Part shown: positions 63,895 through 64,000 of the stretch, in pieces | How positions within the stretch are numbered: the stretch's first letter is position 1 | How the letters are laid out: each line of letters begins with the position of its first letter | Assembly (NCBI RefSeq): GCF_947504225.1 | Contig: NZ_CANNGT010000002.1 | Coordinates: forward strand, 372,001 to 436,000 | Direction of reading: 5' to 3' | DNA from: Brumimicrobium ulvae | GTDB lineage: Bacteria > Bacteroidota > Bacteroidia > Flavobacteriales_D > Crocinitomicaceae | DNA: 64,000 nucleotides | The notes under the pieces: model-generated | Databases searched by the model: none | What the model was told of the DNA's origin: nothing | The model's input: the letters and a program-made list of their open reading frames with translations, nothing else | Translations under genes and position numbers: made by a program

Positions 63895-64000
63895 ATGGAT
63901 GAACGTTTCGGTAAGAAATACAAGCTCTGTAGTAAAACAGTAATGGCCTCTATTTTTGAAAAAGGAAAGCAAGAAAAAGTCTACCCTTTTTTATTGCGCT
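63895..64000 (+). CDS. rnpA: Ribonuclease P protein component, 5' part
   Basis: 35 codons from the ATG at 63895, continuing past the window edge. The product DERFGKKYKLCSKTVMASIFEKGKQEKVYPFLLR has the RnpA N-terminal pattern: basic Lys/Leu-rich start (LCSKTVMASIFEKGKQ) and the conserved phenylalanine-like aromatic followed by YPFLLR. RnpA assists the RNase P RNA in tRNA 5' maturation. Recognition rests on this short stretch. Confidence 0.8.
   Translation, partial: MDERFGKKYKLCSKTVMASIFEKGKQEKVYPFLLR

Overview
The window is about 64 kb of AT-rich chromosome from a Bacteroidota bacterium, most likely a member of Flavobacteriales; a Crocinitomicaceae-like relative is my guess, not something the sequence proves. 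The signs are promoters of the TTG-N19-TAnnTTTG type, type IX secretion-style C-terminal domains, an atpBEFHAG operon without atpDC, lipoproteins with short lipoboxes, a DksA-like protein whose zinc cysteines are lost, a monomeric isocitrate dehydrogenase, a LETM1-related protein and a two-gene kynurenine pathway. No complete rRNA or tRNA gene and no CRISPR array is present.

Region 1-3.5 kb is accessory. It has a small XRE regulator facing a mobile-element type gene, with matching palindromes in both promoters, then a resolvase-type serine recombinase, several small orphan genes, a KTSC-like protein and a GIY-YIG nuclease gene. The nuclease gene lies between two copies of a 100-bp repeat that looks like the 3' end of an initiator tRNA-Met gene plus its terminator. 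This is the most unusual part of the window.

Region 3.5-31 kb is mainly housekeeping: pta-ackA (acetyl-CoA/acetate), a membrane metallophosphoesterase, a LETM1-related protein, hxpB, hemL, kynU, a saccharopine/lysine dehydrogenase-family enzyme, polA, a GT4 glycosyltransferase, an AI-2E-family permease, a secreted M43 metalloprotease, lspA with a DksA-like gene, a nitroreductase with an iron alcohol dehydrogenase, a VF530-type protein and a SPOR protein. The gaps at 14.9-18.5 kb hold repeats: a clustered AATTACGAAT motif and a 50-bp tandem repeat arranged around a large inverted repeat.

Region 31-46 kb carries a beta-carbonic anhydrase, aspS, the ATP synthase operon (with a strong promoter and a terminator-like hairpin between atpE and atpF), a SulP transporter, a leftward plsC-gatC-lipoprotein-LtaS-type sulfatase group, and trpS divergent from it.

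Region 46-64 kb carries a peptide-type substrate-binding lipoprotein, two LPS-type glycosyltransferases (GT2 and GT9), membrane proteins, a voltage-gated potassium channel with a C-terminal zinc ribbon, kmo (which with kynU makes 3-hydroxyanthranilate from kynurenine), tadA, galE, several predicted outer-membrane proteins overlapping upstream enzyme genes, icd, a four-helix-bundle (23S intervening-sequence family) gene bracketed by direct repeats, rlmN, a DUF983 gene overlapping a thioredoxin gene, and the start of rnpA at the right edge.
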